NCBI GenBank assembly: GCA_024639165.1
Contig: JAHEIX010000003.1
Location: 248,001 to 312,000 of the forward strand
DNA from: UBA7446 sp024639165
GTDB lineage: Bacteria; Bacteroidota; Bacteroidia; Flavobacteriales; Flavobacteriaceae
Length of the DNA: 64,000 nt
Reading direction: 5' to 3'
Part shown: in pieces, positions 8,145 to 16,632 of the stretch
How positions within the stretch are numbered: position 1 is the stretch's first letter
Layout: every line of letters starts with the position of its first letter
Translations under genes and position numbers: made by a program
Notes under the pieces: model-generated
Database searches by the model: none
Told to the model about the DNA's origin: nothing
The model's input: the letters and a program-made list of their open reading frames with translations, nothing else

Positions 8145-8829
8145 ATGCGCTTACTTATGCTAGCCTTTATACTTAGCCTTTTTTTATCGTGTAAAGAAAG
8201 TGAAACCGTACTGGTGAAACCAGATGAACCCATTGAAAACAAAACAGCTGAATACACCGTTACATTTTCTTTCAATTGGAACGACAATGATTTTCTTGTA
8301 GACTATCCCACAAATCCACATTTTTCTCCTTTAGTTGGATGGGTTCACCAAAAAGACAACACTTTTTTTGACACAGGAAAAACAGCTACAGATGGAATTA
8401 AAATCATGGCAGAGGTTGGAGGCACTGCTACGCTAATTGAAGAACTCCAAGCGCTTATTGACCAAAAAAAAAGGACTTAAAACTTATGTGGGAAGTGGCT
8501 TAGGAAGCGGCGTTGGAAATATTGTATTGGATGTTACCATTAGTAATGAATTTCCAGCCATATCTTTGGCCACCATGCTTGCTCCTAGTCCGGATTGGTA
8601 CATAGCAGATGTAAACGTTATTTTGACAGACGACGATGATAATTTTGTCGAAACCAAAACAATACATGGTGGTGTTTATGATGCAGGAACCGATAGCGGT
8701 ACCACATTTACCGCTGCCAATATCGCTACACAACCCAGAGAAAACATTAACATCATAACACAAGCACCCCTAGGAGACGGCAATGGCGTGAAGTCATCTA
8801 TTTGCAGCGTTACCTTCACAAAAAAATAA
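8145..8829 (+). pseudogene. Spondin_N-domain lipoprotein split by a frameshift in an A9 run
   Basis: The first frame (8145-8480) gives a lipoprotein signal peptide (lipobox LFLSC) and the first half of a spondin N-terminal domain (YTVTFSFNWND, NPHFSPLVGWVHQ). It then runs into nine As at 8464-8472 and stops. The next frame carries the second half (GLKTYVGSG, FPAISLATMLAPSPDWYIADV) to the stop at 8829. Eight As would join them as DQKKGLKTY in one protein of about 228 residues. The join falls exactly where the domain is cut, so this is one gene. It is a true mutation, a slippage/phase-variable site or a sequencing error. The product would be an anchored extracellular protein of unknown role. 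Confidence 0.85.
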
Positions 8830-9495
8830 TCACCAGTCTATTGGTGGTTTTCCATGGGCTTTCAGAAATGCATTTGCCTGATTGAAATGTTTGTTGCCAA
8901 ACCACAATCCCCTATTAGCACTCAGCGGGGATGGGTGTCCAGCTTCTAGCACCAAATGCTTTTCTCGGTCGATGTGCCTGCCTTTCTGCTTGGCATAATT
9001 GCCCCAAAGCATAAAAACCAAGTCTGTTCCATTTGAAGATAGTTTTTCAATTACGGCATCTGTAAATTTCTCCCATCCCTGTTTTTGATGGCTACCTGCC
9101 TGCCCTGCTCTAACGGTCAAGGTCGCGTTGAGTAACAATACCCCTTGAGCTGCCCAAGGCAATAAACTGCCAGATTCAGGATATGGCTTTCCCGTATTTT
9201 GTTGGAGTTCTTTTAGTATGTTAATCAATGAAGGGGGATGTGGAATTCCTGCAGGAACAGAAAAACACAACCCATGAGCCTGTCCTGGACCGTGATACGG
9301 ATCCTGTCCAATAATGACCACGCTAACACGTTCAAAAGGACATAATTCAAAAGCCTTAAAAATGTCTTCTTCGGGTGGATAGCAGTTAAATTGCCCATAC
9401 TCTTGACGTATAAATTGGCTAAGTCTTTCAAAGTAAGGTGCCTTAATTGTATCCGCCAACTCGGTTTGCCAAGATTTTATCAGTCGAACCTTCAT
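8830..9495 (-). CDS. ung: Uracil-DNA glycosylase, family 1
   Basis: Removes uracil from DNA in base-excision repair. The 221-residue protein contains the catalytic water-activating loop GQDPYHGPGQAHGLCFSV, the minor-groove PPS loop (IPHPPSLINIL), LLNATLTVRAG, LVFMLWGNYAKQK and the leucine intercalation loop with its His (EAGHPSPLSANRGLWFG). Length is normal for the family. It converges directly on the spondin-domain gene with no gap between stops. Its start region faces the mutS2 promoter. Very confident. Confidence 0.98.
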   Translation of the reverse strand: MKVRLIKSWQTELADTIKAPYFERLSQFIRQEYGQFNCYPPEEDIFKAFELCPFERVSVVIIGQDPYHGPGQAHGLCFSVPAGIPHPPSLINILKELQQNTGKPYPESGSLLPWAAQGVLLLNATLTVRAGQAGSHQKQGWEKFTDAVIEKLSSNGTDLVFMLWGNYAKQKGRHIDREKHLVLEAGHPSPLSANRGLWFGNKHFNQANAFLKAHGKPPIDW

Positions 9496-9504
9496 TAAAA
9501 AAGC

Positions 9505-9512
9505 TATTTTTG
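9505..9512 (+). promoter_or_regulatory. Candidate -7 box TATTTTTG for mutS2
   Basis: TATTTTTG matches TAnnTTTG and lies 28 bases before the ATG at 9540. This supports the later start, because a start at 9447 would precede the promoter and overlap ung. Confidence 0.45.
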
Positions 9513-9539
9513 CGTTGCCTCAAGGTAGGAAAAATTGAA

Positions 9540-11711
9540 ATGAAAAAAATTGCACAAAAAGCACTTGATGATTTAGAGTTTGGGGTTGTCCTCGAACAAG
9601 CTGCCATGCGCTGTGCAACAGCACTTGGAAAGGAGCAAATGATGACCAGTGTTCCCTCAAGTGATGTGAACGAGGTAACGAAAGCTTTGTTGCGTACAAA
9701 CGAATATGCCATTTCTTTTTCGGAAGAAAAGCCCATTCCCAACCACGGCTTTGATGATGTCAGTGAAGAGGTATCGCTTCTCGATGTAGAAAACAGCAAG
9801 ATTGAAGTTGAGGGCTTTCGTAAGTTGTTATTACTCGTTGATACTGCCAATACACTCATCACATTTTTAAAGAAAAACAAAGAACGCTATCCTACCCTAT
9901 TTGAAGCCACTTATGGGCAAGTCCCCATAAAAGAAATTCCAACTGAAATAAACCGTGTCGTTGATAAGTTTGGAGAAGTCAAAGACCGGGCTTCCGATAA
10001 TCTTCATATTATCCGCAAACAAATGAACGCGGTTCGTTCCAAAATAAGCCAAAGTTTTGGAGCAGCTTTAAGCACCTATCAAGGATCTGGTTTTTTAGAT
10101 GATATCAGAGAAACAGTCATGGGCAGCAGACGTGTCTTAGCTGTCAAGGCCATGTATCGCCGTAAAGTAAAAGGCGTAATACACGGCAGCAGCAAAACGG
10201 GTAGCATTGTTTATATAGAACCCCAAACCACCCTAGCCTATACCCAAGAGCTTCAAAACCTTATTTATGACGAAAAAGAAGAAATCGATTTAATTCTGCG
10301 TGCGCTTACAAATTATATGCGCCCGTTTGTGGATGATTTTAACCAATTCGCCAGTCTGCTAATTTTAATCGACATGCACGCTGCCAAGGCTTATTATGCC
10401 AAAGAAATGGACGGCGTAATGCCCATTTTGAGTGATGTGCAAGAAATTGACATTAAAAAAGCCTATCACCCCCTACTCTATTTGAGCAATAAAAGGAAGA
10501 AAAATAGCACCTATCCACAGGACGTGCATCTGCATGCTGAAAATCGCATTGTGGTAATCTCTGGTCCAAATGCTGGTGGAAAAAGCATCACGCTCAAAAC
10601 TGTTGGTCTGTTACAACTGATGTTGCAAAGTGGTTTTCTATTACCGGTAGACGAAAGCAGCCATATGAGCGTATTTGAACGTGTGCTTACGGATATTGGG
10701 GACAATCAATCTATAGAAAACGAATTGAGCACCTACAGCTATCGACTAAAAAACATGCAACGCTTCTTAAAAAAATGTGATGCAAAAACGCTGTTCTTGA
10801 TCGATGAGTTTGGAACGGGATCAGATCCCGAATTAGGTGGTGCGCTGGCGGAAATATTCCTTGAAGTGTTTTATGAGCGGAATGCTTTTGGCGCCATAAC
10901 AACGCATTATTCAAACCTTAAGCTATTGGCAAACGAATTGCCATATATGACCAATGCCAATATGCAATTTGACGGTAAAAGCCTACAGCCAACCTTTCAT
11001 TTGGTTACAGGCGAGGCGGGCAGCTCGTTTACGTTTGAGGTAGCCGAAAAAAACGGGATTCCCTACAGCCTAATCAATAAGGCAAAAAAGAAGATTGAAC
11101 GAGGTAAAGTCCGCTTTGATGCCAGCATAGCCAAGCTACAAAAAGAGCGTGCTAGCATGAGCAAAACTTCGAAAGCGATGCAAGAAGCTTCGGTCAAAAG
11201 CAAAAAGGAAAACGAGAAACTAGAAACGCTCAACGCCAAGGTGAAGCACAAGCTTGAACGCTATCAAGAACTTTTTGACCAAGAAAAACGCATGATTGTT
11301 TTGGGCAATAAAGTAAATGATGCGGCAGAACGTTTTTTTATCACAAATAAAAAGCGTCCACTTATATCGGAATTATTGCAAATTGTAGAAACCGAAAACG
11401 CAAAACGAAAGCGAAAGACCAATGCCGCACACAAAAAAGAACAACAAGAAAAGCGAGCCATCAAGAAAGAAGTAGTGGAAAAGGTAGAAGTGGTTCGTGA
11501 AGAAAAAAAGAAACAAAAAGAAACCAAGCCCAAAGAAAACTATCGCCCAAAAGTTACTTTCCATATAGGGGATAAAGTACGCATGTTTGATGGAAAGGCT
11601 GTAGGTACTATAGATACCCTTGAAAAGAAAAAAGCCATCGTAAACTACGGTATTTTCACCACTCAGGTAAACGTTGAGGCGCTTGAACTGGTTGAAAGAA
11701 AAAAGAAGTGA
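9540..11711 (+). CDS. mutS2: MutS2-like DNA mismatch/recombination ATPase, lacking Smr domain
   Basis: A 723-residue MutS-family ATPase. The start at 9540 (MKKIAQKALDDLEFG) fits homologues; upstream in-frame codons overlap ung. The core/clamp region fills about residues 1-330. The ATPase has Walker A GPNAGGKSITLKT, Walker B LFLIDEFGTGSDPELGG and the following TTHYSNLK. A long charged coiled coil (about residues 520-660) leads to a small KOW/SH3-like end (FHIGDKVRMFDGKAVGTI). MutS2 proteins of Firmicutes end in a Smr endonuclease domain that is absent here, as in many Bacteroidetes. A role in suppressing recombination or in ribosome rescue is inferred from relatives. Confidence 0.92.
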   Translation: MKKIAQKALDDLEFGVVLEQAAMRCATALGKEQMMTSVPSSDVNEVTKALLRTNEYAISFSEEKPIPNHGFDDVSEEVSLLDVENSKIEVEGFRKLLLLVDTANTLITFLKKNKERYPTLFEATYGQVPIKEIPTEINRVVDKFGEVKDRASDNLHIIRKQMNAVRSKISQSFGAALSTYQGSGFLDDIRETVMGSRRVLAVKAMYRRKVKGVIHGSSKTGSIVYIEPQTTLAYTQELQNLIYDEKEEIDLILRALTNYMRPFVDDFNQFASLLILIDMHAAKAYYAKEMDGVMPILSDVQEIDIKKAYHPLLYLSNKRKKNSTYPQDVHLHAENRIVVISGPNAGGKSITLKTVGLLQLMLQSGFLLPVDESSHMSVFERVLTDIGDNQSIENELSTYSYRLKNMQRFLKKCDAKTLFLIDEFGTGSDPELGGALAEIFLEVFYERNAFGAITTHYSNLKLLANELPYMTNANMQFDGKSLQPTFHLVTGEAGSSFTFEVAEKNGIPYSLINKAKKKIERGKVRFDASIAKLQKERASMSKTSKAMQEASVKSKKENEKLETLNAKVKHKLERYQELFDQEKRMIVLGNKVNDAAERFFITNKKRPLISELLQIVETENAKRKRKTNAAHKKEQQEKRAIKKEVVEKVEVVREEKKKQKETKPKENYRPKVTFHIGDKVRMFDGKAVGTIDTLEKKKAIVNYGIFTTQVNVEALELVERKKK

Positions 11712-12082
11712 AAACTGCCGTTGTCTTTTACGATAACAGCTGTATGTTGTGCAGCAAAAGTGTACAGTTTATATTGAAACATGACAAGCACAAACACTTT
11801 TTATTTAGCCCACTCGACAGTACAAGTGCTAAACCCTACAAGTTGTCTGCCGAAACAGTGGCTGTGCTTAGCAGCGATCAAAACCTATTAACACACCACA
11901 AAGCCGTAAAATACATCCTCAAAAATCTACCTAAAGTGAAATGGGTGGTATGGGTGTTTGCTATAGCGCCAGGAGGAATACAGCGTCTTGTATATGGAGT
12001 AATCGCCAGAAATAGAAAACGTTGGTTTGGCACCACCAACTGCATGCTTTCAAATCAGTATAGCGAACGCTTTATCGACTAA
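11708..12082 (+). CDS. DUF393 thiol-disulfide oxidoreductase (DCC family)
   Basis: A 124-residue protein of the DCC family, named for its N-terminal Asp-x-x-Cys-x-x-Cys motif, seen here as YDNSCMLCSKSVQFIL. It also has FSPLDS and a C-terminal helix with RNRKRWFG. The GTG start overlaps the mutS2 stop by four bases (GTGA), implying coupled translation. The fold is thioredoxin-like but the substrate is not known. The 3' end overlaps the convergent symporter gene by four bases. Confidence 0.9.
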   Translation: MKTAVVFYDNSCMLCSKSVQFILKHDKHKHFLFSPLDSTSAKPYKLSAETVAVLSSDQNLLTHHKAVKYILKNLPKVKWVVWVFAIAPGGIQRLVYGVIARNRKRWFGTTNCMLSNQYSERFID

Positions 12083-13380
12083 TTCTTGTAATGGTCATCC
12101 CAGTTTTTAACTTTGGGTTTTCCAAGTTTACCAAGCCATTTGGCAACCATCATGGAAACAGATGCATCCCCTGTGACATTAACAGCCGTTCGGCACATAT
12201 CTAGAGGTCTGTCGACAGCAAAAATCAAAGCCAAGCCTGCTTCAGGAATTCCAGCTTGCGCCAAAACGATTACCAACATCACCATGCCTGCTCCTGGCAC
12301 AGCTGCCGAACCAATAGAAGCCAATGTCGCAGTGGCTATAATACCCAACTGAGCTCCAAGACTTAAATCCATACCAAAGGCTTGTGCGATAAATACTGCG
12401 GCAACGGCTTGATACAAGCTCGTACCGTCCATATTTATGGTTGCGCCTATGGGCAATACAAAGCTGCTAACATCTTCTTCGACACCCAAGTGTTCGTGCA
12501 CACGTTCCATCGTAACAGGAAGTGTGGCAGCTGATGAAGAGGTAGAAAACGCCAACAATTGTGCTGGAGAAATTCCTTTGAGGAAAAAACCAATTTTCTT
12601 TCCTGTAACAAGGCGAACCAACAAGAGATAAAACAAGATCATACAAAGTAAGCCCAGCAATACGGTTATGGTGTACAAACCAAGGGCTTTAAACAAATCG
12701 GCAGATGGTGCTTCAGCAACTAAGGCTGCCAATAACGCAAAAACACCATACGGTGCAGCTATCATAATCAAATCAATGAGCTTGAGTATGACTTCATTAA
12801 GCGCATCAAAAAAATCTTTTACGGCTTGGGACTTCTTTTGAGGAATAAGCACGATGCCGATTCCAAAAAATATGGCAAAGAATATTACTTGTAACATATT
12901 GCCATTGTCTTGCATGGCTGCAAAAATGTTAGAGGGAACCAAATCTACTAGTGCCTGAAGTGGACCTGCTTCTTTTTGAGCTGCAGCAACAGACTGTTTG
13001 GCCGCTGCGTCAGAAGCATAAGCAGAAAGCAGTTCTGTTCGAGTCTCATCAGAAATGGTATTTCCAGGCTTAATTACATTAACAATACTTAAACCAATGG
13101 TAACAGCTGTCAGGGTTGTAAATAAATACAGACCGATGGTACGCCCACCCATACTGGAAAGCTGTGTAATATCTTTTAAGTCAGAGACGCCTTTGATTAG
13201 CGAAGCCAATATCAAGGGAACTGCAATAAGTTTAAGTACATTAATAAAAATCGTACCAAATGGTTTTATCCAATCTACTACCAAAGCCCTACCCCATTCA
13301 AATTGACTAAATAGCAAACCAAAGAGAACGCCAAAAAGCATTCCGAGCAAAATTTTCCAGTGTAGGGGCAGTTTTTTCAT
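12079..13380 (-). CDS. Dicarboxylate/amino acid:cation symporter (DAACS family)
   Basis: A 433-residue inner-membrane transporter of the GltP/DctA family. Eight or so hydrophobic segments are visible from LHWKILLGMLFGVLFGLLF onward. The re-entrant loop has the family's serine-rich motif (AFSTSSSAATLPVTMERV), the cation site NMDGTSLYQAVAA follows, and the later hairpin and helix read SIGSAAVPGAG and DRPLDMCRTAVNVTGDA. The DxxxR/NxxGD pattern suggests an acidic amino acid or dicarboxylate with Na+ or H+. Transcribed divergently from nothing nearby; aroC lies just upstream on the same strand with three bases between, so the two probably form one transcript. Confidence 0.92.
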   Translation of the reverse strand: MKKLPLHWKILLGMLFGVLFGLLFSQFEWGRALVVDWIKPFGTIFINVLKLIAVPLILASLIKGVSDLKDITQLSSMGGRTIGLYLFTTLTAVTIGLSIVNVIKPGNTISDETRTELLSAYASDAAAKQSVAAAQKEAGPLQALVDLVPSNIFAAMQDNGNMLQVIFFAIFFGIGIVLIPQKKSQAVKDFFDALNEVILKLIDLIMIAAPYGVFALLAALVAEAPSADLFKALGLYTITVLLGLLCMILFYLLLVRLVTGKKIGFFLKGISPAQLLAFSTSSSAATLPVTMERVHEHLGVEEDVSSFVLPIGATINMDGTSLYQAVAAVFIAQAFGMDLSLGAQLGIIATATLASIGSAAVPGAGMVMLVIVLAQAGIPEAGLALIFAVDRPLDMCRTAVNVTGDASVSMMVAKWLGKLGKPKVKNWDDHYKN

Positions 13381-13383
13381 GTT

Positions 13384-14448
13384 TTAGATTTTGGCGTTTT
13401 TGTTACGAAGACTAAAATCAGCCAATACCAAAGCAGCCATGGCTTCAACTATAGGAACGGCGCGAGGTACTACACAAGGATCGTGTCTCCCCTTACCTTC
13501 CATAACAACCTTATCTCCTTTTTTGTCAATGGTTTCTTGGTTCTGCATGATGGTTGCAACAGGCTTAAAAGCTACATTAAAATAAATGTCCATGCCGTTG
13601 CTAATCCCTCCCTGCACACCACCTGAGTAGTTGGTTTTGGTTGTACCGTCTTCGTTGTATAAATCGTTATGGGCGCTTCCTTTTCTCGTGGCACCAGCAA
13701 AGCCACTTCCATATTCAAATCCTTTAACAGCATTGATCGAAAGCATGGCCTGTCCAAGGGATGCGTGAAGCTTGTCAAAAACAGGTTCGCCCAATCCGAT
13801 AGGAACATTTTTAATGACACAAGTAACCACACCTCCAACGGTATCGCCTTCTTTGCGGATTTGTTTTATATAGGTTTCCATTTGAGCTGCCATCGCTGGA
13901 TCCGGACAACGCACAGGATTACTTTCTATAGTAGAAAAATCATGTGTGTTTTGTGGGTTTTCAAGGGACAACTCCCCTACTGCAGAAACAAAAGCACGAA
14001 TACTTACAGGTGCTATAAATTGTTTGGCTATACTACCTGCTACTACGCGGGCAGCGGTTTCACGTGCTGAACTTCTCCCGCCACCACGGTAATCCCGTAT
14101 GCCGTATTTTTTATCGTAAACATAATCGGCATGGGAAGGGCGGTAACTGTCTTTGATATGGGTGTAATCTTTTGATTTCTGATTGGTATTCACAATGGTA
14201 AATCCAATTGGCGTTCCAGTAGAAACCCCTTCAAATACACCTGAGTGAATGGCAACCGTATCGGGCTCTTTACGCTGCGTTACTATAGCAGATTGTCCGG
14301 GTCTGCGCCTATTGAGGTCTTCTTGAATTGCTGCAACATCAATCGCTACTCCGGCTGGGCAGCCGTCAATAACACCACCCAAAGCTACGCCATGCGACTC
14401 GCCATAGGTTGTTAGGCTAAATATTTTCCCAAAAGTATTTCCTGCCAT
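13384..14448 (-). CDS. aroC: Chorismate synthase
   Basis: Last step of the shikimate pathway, forming chorismate from EPSP with reduced FMN. The 354-residue protein has all family signatures: GESHGVALGGVIDGCP near the N-terminus, RRRPGQSAIVT, the block YRGGGRSSARETAARVVAG and, near the C-terminus, DPCVVPRAVPIVEAM. Length is normal. It is followed by the symporter gene after three bases on the same strand. A 142-base intergenic region separates its start from the thioredoxin-like gene in the opposite direction. Very confident. Confidence 0.98.
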   Translation of the reverse strand: MAGNTFGKIFSLTTYGESHGVALGGVIDGCPAGVAIDVAAIQEDLNRRRPGQSAIVTQRKEPDTVAIHSGVFEGVSTGTPIGFTIVNTNQKSKDYTHIKDSYRPSHADYVYDKKYGIRDYRGGGRSSARETAARVVAGSIAKQFIAPVSIRAFVSAVGELSLENPQNTHDFSTIESNPVRCPDPAMAAQMETYIKQIRKEGDTVGGVVTCVIKNVPIGLGEPVFDKLHASLGQAMLSINAVKGFEYGSGFAGATRKGSAHNDLYNEDGTTKTNYSGGVQGGISNGMDIYFNVAFKPVATIMQNQETIDKKGDKVVMEGKGRHDPCVVPRAVPIVEAMAALVLADFSLRNKNAKI

Positions 14449-14566
14449 CTAAAAATTTTTTTCAAAAGTACGAATATATACAGTCAACGTAAAACAACAC
14501 TTGAGAATTGTATGTGGCATATGTTAACAGGGGTAAAGTAAATCAGCAATTCAAATTCCTTTTTCT

Positions 14567-14574
14567 TAAATTTG
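14567..14574 (+). promoter_or_regulatory. Candidate -7 box TAAATTTG
   Basis: TAAATTTG fits TAnnTTTG and lies 17 bases before the ATG at 14591. There is no obvious TTG at the standard -33 spacing. Confidence 0.4.
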
Positions 14575-14590
14575 CAGAAATATTTTTTCC

Positions 14591-15724
14591 ATGCGAAATC
14601 TTTTCTTAGTAACGCTACTTATACTTTTTGTTTCATGTCAATCGACTTCAGGTGATTATACCATAAATATATCTGCGGATGTAGAAGATGATCATCAAAT
14701 ATTTCTTGTCAACTTTGATGAGAGCAACAAACCCAATGTCATTGACACACTCTACGTAAAGGATGGTTTAACTTCTTACAGCGGTGTTTCAAAATTACCA
14801 GATTATCAATCTTTATGGGTAGACGGTATACGCGGATCGGTACCCGTATTTGTTGAACCAGGGGAAATCACAGTTGAACTTTATAAAGACAGCATTCAAG
14901 CTTCAAAAGTAAGTGGAACTAAAACAAACGTAGCCTTCAAGCGCTACATCGATGAAATTAATCCATTGTTTAAGTCATTTTATGATATTCAAAATGAAAT
15001 GCGCAACGCAATGGTGTCTCGCGACAGCTTGGGGTACAAAGATTTGGAAGAGCAGTTAAAGGAAATGGAGACCAAGTTTAACGACTACCAAATAGACTAT
15101 ACCAAATCAAATCCTGACTCATATATTTCAGCGATGGTTTTGATACAATTGGTCATGAATAAAGCCATTGAAAACGAAGCAGCTTATGAAATCTATAACG
15201 GCTTTAGCAAAACCATCAAGAAAACAAAATCAGCTGTAAAGATTTATGAATTGGTGGCTCCAAAAGAAGCGGAAGAAACAGAAGAAGCTGCTCAGGATGG
15301 GGAAGTTAATGTTGGTGATAAAGCACCTGATTTTTCTGCACCTAACCCCAATGATATTGCAGTTTCGCTAAACACATCGCTTGGCAAATTAACTGTTTTA
15401 GATTTTTGGGCCTCTTGGTGTGGTCCTTGTCGGGTTGACAGTCCTAACCTCGTGAAGGTCTACAATACGTATAAAGACAAAGGCCTGGCGATAGTAGGCA
15501 TATCACTTGACCAACAAAAGGAGTCTTGGAAAAAAGCCATTGACAACGATCAGCTAGACTGGACACATGTTTCTTATCTAAAGCGTTGGGACGATCCCAT
15601 TGCAGCTATCTATGGTGTTAGATCTATTCCCCAATTATTTTTGTTAGATGAAAATGGAGTAGTAATTGCTAAGGAACGACACGCAACAGATTTCATTCCT
15701 GTCCTAGAGAAAATATTGCTTTAA
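14591..15724 (+). CDS. TlpA-like thioredoxin lipoprotein with DUF4369-type N-terminal domain
   Basis: A 377-residue envelope disulfide oxidoreductase. The N-terminus is a lipoprotein signal (LLILFVSCQS). Residues about 20-110 resemble the DUF4369 beta domain common in Bacteroidetes (INISADVEDDHQIFLVNFDES). A helical linker follows, then a redoxin/thioredoxin domain from about residue 240 with the active site WASWCGPCRVDSP, GISLDQQKESW and the cis-Pro loop RSIPQLFLLDENG. It probably acts at the periplasmic face in thiol reduction or cytochrome maturation. The acyltransferase gene follows after 26 bases. Confidence 0.9.
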   Translation: MRNLFLVTLLILFVSCQSTSGDYTINISADVEDDHQIFLVNFDESNKPNVIDTLYVKDGLTSYSGVSKLPDYQSLWVDGIRGSVPVFVEPGEITVELYKDSIQASKVSGTKTNVAFKRYIDEINPLFKSFYDIQNEMRNAMVSRDSLGYKDLEEQLKEMETKFNDYQIDYTKSNPDSYISAMVLIQLVMNKAIENEAAYEIYNGFSKTIKKTKSAVKIYELVAPKEAEETEEAAQDGEVNVGDKAPDFSAPNPNDIAVSLNTSLGKLTVLDFWASWCGPCRVDSPNLVKVYNTYKDKGLAIVGISLDQQKESWKKAIDNDQLDWTHVSYLKRWDDPIAAIYGVRSIPQLFLLDENGVVIAKERHATDFIPVLEKILL

Positions 15725-15750
15725 GCAATTAGATACCTATTTTAGGCGCA

Positions 15751-16632
15751 ATGCAGCGACTCATTTATATTATTACAGTTCCTTTTTTGCTGCTTATCTC
15801 ATGGATGCCTTTTTGGCTGATATACGCCTTCTCTAACATCTTATACTATTTACTTTATCATCTGGCAGGCTATCGTAAAAAGGTGGTTCGAAAAAACATC
15901 AAGCTTTCTGGAATAGCTAAAACAAATAAAGAAGCATTGGCTATTGAACGAAAGTTCTACCGCTATTTATGTGATTTGTTTTTAGAGATGATTAAAGTAA
16001 GAGGCATGTCAAAAAAGACCATGATGCGACGCTTTAAAATAACAAATCCGTCTTTTTTAAAAGATTATGCCAAAGAAAATAAGTCCGTTTTTGTGATGAC
16101 AGGGCACCATGGAAATTTTGAATGGCTGTTGTCCTTAGGGCATCACACCCCACACACCCCACACGGCATTTATGCACCACTGCAAAACCCTTATTTTGAT
16201 GCATATTTAAAGAAGGTGCGCTCTATTCACGGTTCTTATCTCATTTCAAGAAAAAAGTTTCGTGAGCGATTTACAAACATGCAACACAACAACGAATTAA
16301 CAATTATTGGCTTTGCAGCAGATCAATCTCCGCAAAACAAAAAAAAGAATTACTTCCGTACCTTTTTTGGGCATGAAGTTCCTGTGTTTACGGGTGCCGA
16401 GCGCTTGGGCAAAAGATTTGACGTCCCCGTAGTTATGGCAAAGATAAAAAGGGTTAAAAGAGGGTATTACGAAACGACATTTAACGTTTTGACTGACAAA
16501 CCCAACAGCCTCCCCGACTACGCCATTACAGATATGTTCTACGAGCAACTAGAAGCACTAATAAAAGAAGATCCCTCCTTGTACTTCTGGACACACAATC
16601 GCTTTAAGCTGATGCGACAAAAGCAGCAATAG
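15751..16632 (+). CDS. Lysophospholipid / lipid A-type acyltransferase (LpxL/HtrB family)
   Basis: A 293-residue membrane-associated acyltransferase. The N-terminal hydrophobic anchor (LIYIITVPFLLLISWMPFWLIYAF) is followed by the LpxL-like domain with the catalytic HX4E motif in TGHHGNFEW, then PLQNPYFDAYLKKVR and FAADQSPQ. It likely adds a secondary acyl chain to lipid A or a similar lipid. One such gene is usual in Bacteroidetes. The last 29 bases overlap the convergent phosphomutase gene, so both C-termini are read from the same DNA. Confidence 0.9.
   Translation: MQRLIYIITVPFLLLISWMPFWLIYAFSNILYYLLYHLAGYRKKVVRKNIKLSGIAKTNKEALAIERKFYRYLCDLFLEMIKVRGMSKKTMMRRFKITNPSFLKDYAKENKSVFVMTGHHGNFEWLLSLGHHTPHTPHGIYAPLQNPYFDAYLKKVRSIHGSYLISRKKFRERFTNMQHNNELTIIGFAADQSPQNKKKNYFRTFFGHEVPVFTGAERLGKRFDVPVVMAKIKRVKRGYYETTFNVLTDKPNSLPDYAITDMFYEQLEALIKEDPSLYFWTHNRFKLMRQKQQ

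Noticed and set aside
9447..9539. Longer N-terminus for MutS2 starting at 9447
   Set aside because: It overlaps ung, precedes the TATTTTTG box and does not resemble homologue N-termini.
16140..16165. CACACCCCACACACCCCACA-like short repeat
   Set aside because: It encodes HTPHTPHG inside the acyltransferase, and the frame is intact.
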